NCBI GenBank assembly: GCA_021787775.1
Contig: JAJYLK010000020.1
Coordinates: 1-10,123, forward strand
Direction: 5' to 3'
Origin: Actinomycetes bacterium
Lineage (GTDB): Bacteria > Actinomycetota > Thermoleophilia > BMS3ABIN01
Length of the DNA stretch: 10,123 bases
Shown here: positions 7,629-10,123 of the stretch, one piece after another
Position numbering within the stretch: position 1 is the first letter of the stretch
How the letters are laid out: each line of letters opens with the position of its first letter
Position numbers and translations under genes: made by a program
The notes under the pieces: model-generated
Databases searched by the model: none
What the model was told of the DNA's origin: nothing
The model's input: the letters and a program-made list of their open reading frames with translations, nothing else

Positions 7629-7783
7629 TTTGCCCCAAAAGTAGAGATGGCCGGCAGCCCTGATCCTGCAACGCGCGTTTTTTTACGCCGGCGCCGGATG
7701 GTGCTCTTTAATCTCTATCGACCCCTGGCGGCGGGATTTTTAGCGCTTCGGCACGGGCGGATATTCGGTTCTTGCCTTCCGCG

Positions 7784-7792
7784 TGTTATAAG
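7784..7792 (+). promoter_or_regulatory. Extended -10 promoter for tldD
   Basis: TGT followed by TATAAG gives an extended -10 element (TGn plus five of six consensus bases). The hexamer 17 bases upstream, TTCGGT (7764-7769), is a poor -35, as is common for extended -10 promoters. Transcription would begin near 7799, which excludes translation starts at 7772 and 7793 and leaves the ATG at 7814 or the TTG at 7841. Confidence 0.5.
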
Positions 7793-7831
7793 ATGAGCGC
7801 TTGCGGAAACAATATGCTGATCAAGCATCGC

Positions 7832-7836
7832 GGAGG
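7832..7836 (+). promoter_or_regulatory. Shine-Dalgarno site choosing the TTG start of tldD
   Basis: GGAGG stands four bases before the TTG at 7841. The next gene, tldE, has the same GGAGG with the same four-base spacing to its ATG, so the short spacing looks normal for this pair. The alternative ATG at 7814 has only GGAA upstream. Confidence 0.6.
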
Positions 7837-7840
7837 ACCT

Positions 7841-9229
7841 TTGCTGCTGGATGAACGCCTGATCGAGAAGGCAATCGGCACCGCCCTGGAAAAGGGCGGT
7901 GAGTTTGCCGACCTCTACGCCGAACGTGGCCACACGACTTCCCTCAATCTCGAGGACGACAAGCTGGAGAAGATCTCGCGCGGGGTCGACGCGGGCGCCT
8001 CCATCAGGGTGGTCCGGGGCAACAGCATCTCTTTTGTCTCCACTGACCGGGTCGACGAAAAATCGCTGCTGGCGGCGGCGCGGCTGGCTGGCGAGGGAGT
8101 GCTGGGCGGCGGCGGCTCGGCGCGGGCGCTTCATGGCGTCACGGCAGGCTCGGTCCACCGGATCGAGATCGCGCCCGAGACCGTGAGCGCTTCCGAGAAG
8201 GCGCAACTGCTCCGGGATGCCAACGCCGCCGCCAGGGCGATGGGCTCGGAGGTGGTGCAGGTGTCGGTCGGCTTCAGCGACGAAGTCAGCGAGATCCAGA
8301 TGGCGAACTCGGATGGTGAGCTGGCCCAGGAGGAGCGCGCGCGCGTGCGGCTGATCGTCCGGGCAGTCGCTGCGCGGGGCGGCGTGGTGCAGACAGGCTA
8401 CGACAGCGTCGGCGCCCACCGGGGCATGGAGCTGTTCAGCGCCGGCGCCGCGCGGCAGGTCGGTGAGACCGCGGCCTCCAAGGCGGTCGTCATGCTGGAT
8501 TCGCGGCCGTCGCCCAGCGGCAAGATGACCGTCGTCATGCACCGCGGCTTTGGCGGCGTCCTCTTCCATGAAGCCTGCGGCCACGGCCTGGAGGCTGACG
8601 CGGTCGAGAAGGGGGCCAGTGTCTTTGCCGGGCGCGTCGGCGAGCGGGTCGCCTCCGAGCTGGTGACGCTGGTGGACGATGGCAGCATCCCCAACGAATG
8701 GGGCTCCAACGCTTTTGACGACGAGGGCGTGCCCACCGGGCGCAACATCCTGATCGAAAAAGGCATCCTCAAAGGATTTTTGTACGACCGGCTGCGGGCG
8801 CGCAACGCCGGTGTGGCGCCGACCGGCAACGGCCGCCGGCAATCATTCCGGCACCCGCCGATCCCGCGCATGACCAACACTTTCATCCTCGCCGGCGATT
8901 CGACGCCGGAACAGATCATTGCCGCCACCGAGCGCGGCTTCTATGCCAAGACGCTGTCCGGAGGGCAGGTGGAGCCGGCCACGGGCGACTTCGTGTTCGG
9001 GGTCTCGGAAGGCTACCTGATCGAGAACGGCAAGGTGAGCTATCCGCTGCGCGGGGCGACCCTGATCGGTAATGGTTTCACCGCGCTGAGGAACGTGGAC
9101 ATGGTGGCGGGCGATTTCGAGATGAACATCGGCGTGTGCGGCAAGGACGGCCAGGGGGTGCCCGTCGGCAGCGGCCAGGGCACGCTCCGGATCCTGGATC
9201 TGACCGTGGGCGGGACGGAGGTGGCATGA
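7841..9229 (+). CDS. tldD: TldD metalloprotease subunit
   Basis: TldD is the zinc-bearing half of the TldD/TldE protease, known in E. coli for microcin B17 maturation and CcdA degradation; it threads unfolded peptides into an internal chamber. The HExxxH motif is HEACGH at residues 243-248, and the third zinc ligand matches Cys433 in GVCGKDGQGVPVG. Other family stretches are DDEGVPTGRN and RMTNTFI near 8719-8886. From the TTG at 7841 the protein has 462 residues and begins MLLDERLIEKAI, the usual family N-terminus. The TTG has a GGAGG four bases upstream; the ATG at 7814 would add nine residues of no clear family likeness, and longer versions (7772, 7793) start before the predicted transcript. 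Its stop overlaps the tldE start (ATGA), so the two are co-translated, as fits a heterodimer. Its divergent neighbour is moxR. All metal ligands are intact and the identification is secure; only the exact start is uncertain. Confidence 0.96.
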   Translation: MLLDERLIEKAIGTALEKGGEFADLYAERGHTTSLNLEDDKLEKISRGVDAGASIRVVRGNSISFVSTDRVDEKSLLAAARLAGEGVLGGGGSARALHGVTAGSVHRIEIAPETVSASEKAQLLRDANAAARAMGSEVVQVSVGFSDEVSEIQMANSDGELAQEERARVRLIVRAVAARGGVVQTGYDSVGAHRGMELFSAGAARQVGETAASKAVVMLDSRPSPSGKMTVVMHRGFGGVLFHEACGHGLEADAVEKGASVFAGRVGERVASELVTLVDDGSIPNEWGSNAFDDEGVPTGRNILIEKGILKGFLYDRLRARNAGVAPTGNGRRQSFRHPPIPRMTNTFILAGDSTPEQIIAATERGFYAKTLSGGQVEPATGDFVFGVSEGYLIENGKVSYPLRGATLIGNGFTALRNVDMVAGDFEMNIGVCGKDGQGVPVGSGQGTLRILDLTVGGTEVA

Positions 9230-10123
9230 GCGTGCTCGACACAGCCAGGAAAGCGCTCGGGTTTGCGGCCGCAACCGGCGTCGGGCAGGCTGAAGCTTTC
9301 GCGCAGCTGGGCCGCTCGCTGCGGGTCAAGGTCTACCGCCAGGAGGTGGAGGAGCTGGTCAGCTCGACCGGCAGCGGCGTGGGCATCCGCGTGTTTTCGG
9401 GCGGATCGGTCGGTTACGCCTACACGTCTGATCTTTCCGATGAGAGCCTGAAAGCGGCCGCCCAGGCGGCGGCCGACGCGATGTCGGTGACGGCGCCGGA
9501 CGAGTTCGCCGGGCTGCCGGAGCCGGCGGGTGAATTTTCGCCGCTGGAGCTCTACTCCCCGGATCTGGCGGCGGCGCCGGTGGCAGACAAGATCGCTTTC
9601 GCGATGAAGGTGGAAAGGGCGGCGCTTGAGAGCGACAGCCGCATCAGCCAGGTGGAGTCCGCCACCTATTCCGAAGGCGACAGCCATATCGCGCTGGCCA
9701 ATTCACTGGGGTTCGAACATCAATTCTCGGAGACCAGCTGCTACAGCTTCCTGCAGGCGATCGCTGAGCAGGACGGCCAGATGCAGACAGGTATCTCTTT
9801 CACCACAGGCAGGAATCTTGAGCAACTGGATGCGGAAGCCACCGGACGCGAAGCGGCCTGGCGTGCGCTGTCGCTGCTGGGGGCCGAGCAGTGCGCCAGC
9901 ATGAGCTGTCCCGTGGTAATGGACCCCTTCGTCACTGCCAGCGTCATCGGCGCCATCGGCTCGGTGCTCACCGGCGAAGCGGTGCAGAAGAAGCGGTCGA
10001 TGTTTGCGGGACGGGAGGGCCAGCGGGTTGCCGGCGCGCTGGTGAATCTGCTGGATGACGGCATCCATCCGGACGGCCTGGCGACGGCGCCGTTCGACGG
10101 CGAGGGCGTGCCTACCCGGCAGA
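9226..10123 (+). CDS. tldE: TldE/PmbA, non-catalytic protease subunit (3' truncated)
   Basis: This is the partner subunit of TldD, also called PmbA, cut by the right edge after 299 codons. It starts at the ATG at 9226, overlapping the tldD stop as ATGA, with a strong GGAGGTG at 9217-9223. The protein opens MSVLDTARKALGFAA and shows the family pattern RSLRVKVYRQEVEELVSST and GVGIRVFSGGSVGYAYTSDL. It is visibly paralogous to TldD: SMFAGREGQRV and FDGEGVPT in TldE match SVFAGRVGERV and FDDEGVPT in TldD. Where TldD has the HExxxH helix, TldE reads VIGAIGSVL, so the metal ligands are absent. That is the known family arrangement, in which TldE completes the chamber and binds substrate without zinc. 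The true C-terminus, normally another 130-150 residues, lies outside. The gene has no stop inside the window. Confidence 0.95.
   Translation, partial: MSVLDTARKALGFAAATGVGQAEAFAQLGRSLRVKVYRQEVEELVSSTGSGVGIRVFSGGSVGYAYTSDLSDESLKAAAQAAADAMSVTAPDEFAGLPEPAGEFSPLELYSPDLAAAPVADKIAFAMKVERAALESDSRISQVESATYSEGDSHIALANSLGFEHQFSETSCYSFLQAIAEQDGQMQTGISFTTGRNLEQLDAEATGREAAWRALSLLGAEQCASMSCPVVMDPFVTASVIGAIGSVLTGEAVQKKRSMFAGREGQRVAGALVNLLDDGIHPDGLATAPFDGEGVPTRQ

Larger units (their letters stand above)
7629..7840. promoter_or_regulatory. Divergent moxR / tldD intergenic region
   Basis: This 212-base stretch separates the divergent moxR and tldD genes and is more A/T-rich in patches than the coding DNA. It holds a run of seven T (7678-7684), a perfect ten-base palindrome CCGGCGCCGG (7688-7697) and the tldD promoter candidate. 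I see no convincing -35/-10 pair for moxR on the minus strand. Frames reaching into it from tldD (TTG 7772, ATG 7793, ATG 7814) are discussed with that gene. Confidence 0.6.

Noticed and set aside
7660..7671. moxR -35 (TTGCAG on the minus strand)
   Set aside because: No acceptable -10 lies 16-18 bases downstream; the nearest candidate, TCTACT, is 20 bases away and would leave almost no leader.
7678..7697. Intrinsic terminator from the GC palindrome and T-run
   Set aside because: The T-run precedes the palindrome on the plus strand and is an A-run on the minus strand, so neither direction has stem followed by T.
7715..8842. 375-codon open frame on the minus strand opposite tldD
   Set aside because: It is antisense to a conserved gene; the His/Arg/Asp/Ala-rich product resembles no family. 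Long antisense frames are expected at this GC content.

Overview
The window is GC-rich bacterial chromosome carrying seven protein genes and almost no spacer DNA. High GC, strongly GC-biased third codon positions, GTG/TTG start codons, a DnaE-type replicative polymerase and a MoxR / DUF58 / transglutaminase operon together suggest an Actinomycetota-like organism. That placement is an inference from style and gene content, and I hold it only moderately. I see no RNA genes, insertion sequences, CRISPR arrays or phage genes.

Layout. (1) Positions 1-2462, + strand: the 3' two-thirds or so of dnaE (DNA polymerase III alpha subunit), cut by the left edge. (2) 2571-3166, + strand: two small genes behind dnaE, a Roadblock/LC7-fold protein and a 69-residue protein with one membrane helix. 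They look like a co-transcribed pair. (3) 7628-3163, - strand: an operon reading moxR (AAA+ ATPase), a DUF58 protein with the von Willebrand A-like family signature, and a TgpA-like membrane transglutaminase (DUF3488-transglutaminase-DUF4129). This operon runs head-on into the Roadblock pair, and the two facing genes share the four bases CTAG as their stop codons. (4) 7841-10123, + strand: tldD and tldE (pmbA), the two halves of the TldD/TldE metalloprotease, overlapping by ATGA; tldE is cut by the right edge. moxR and tldD are divergent across a 212-base region that contains the best promoter in the window, an extended -10 element for tldD.

How the genes may work together. DnaE is housekeeping. 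In the known pattern for MoxR/DUF58/transglutaminase operons, the AAA+ ATPase acts as a chaperone-like remodeller, the vWA-like protein is its partner or adaptor, and the transglutaminase-fold domain sits outside the membrane; substrates are generally unknown. TldD/TldE form a heterodimeric protease that degrades or matures unfolded or modified peptides. The Roadblock protein would normally serve a small Ras-like GTPase, but none is in the window, and its small membrane neighbour could anchor it. No classical novel system is evident. The points most worth checking are the Roadblock/membrane-peptide pair, the shared stop codons, the divergent moxR/tldD arrangement, and several non-ATG starts supported by Shine-Dalgarno sites.
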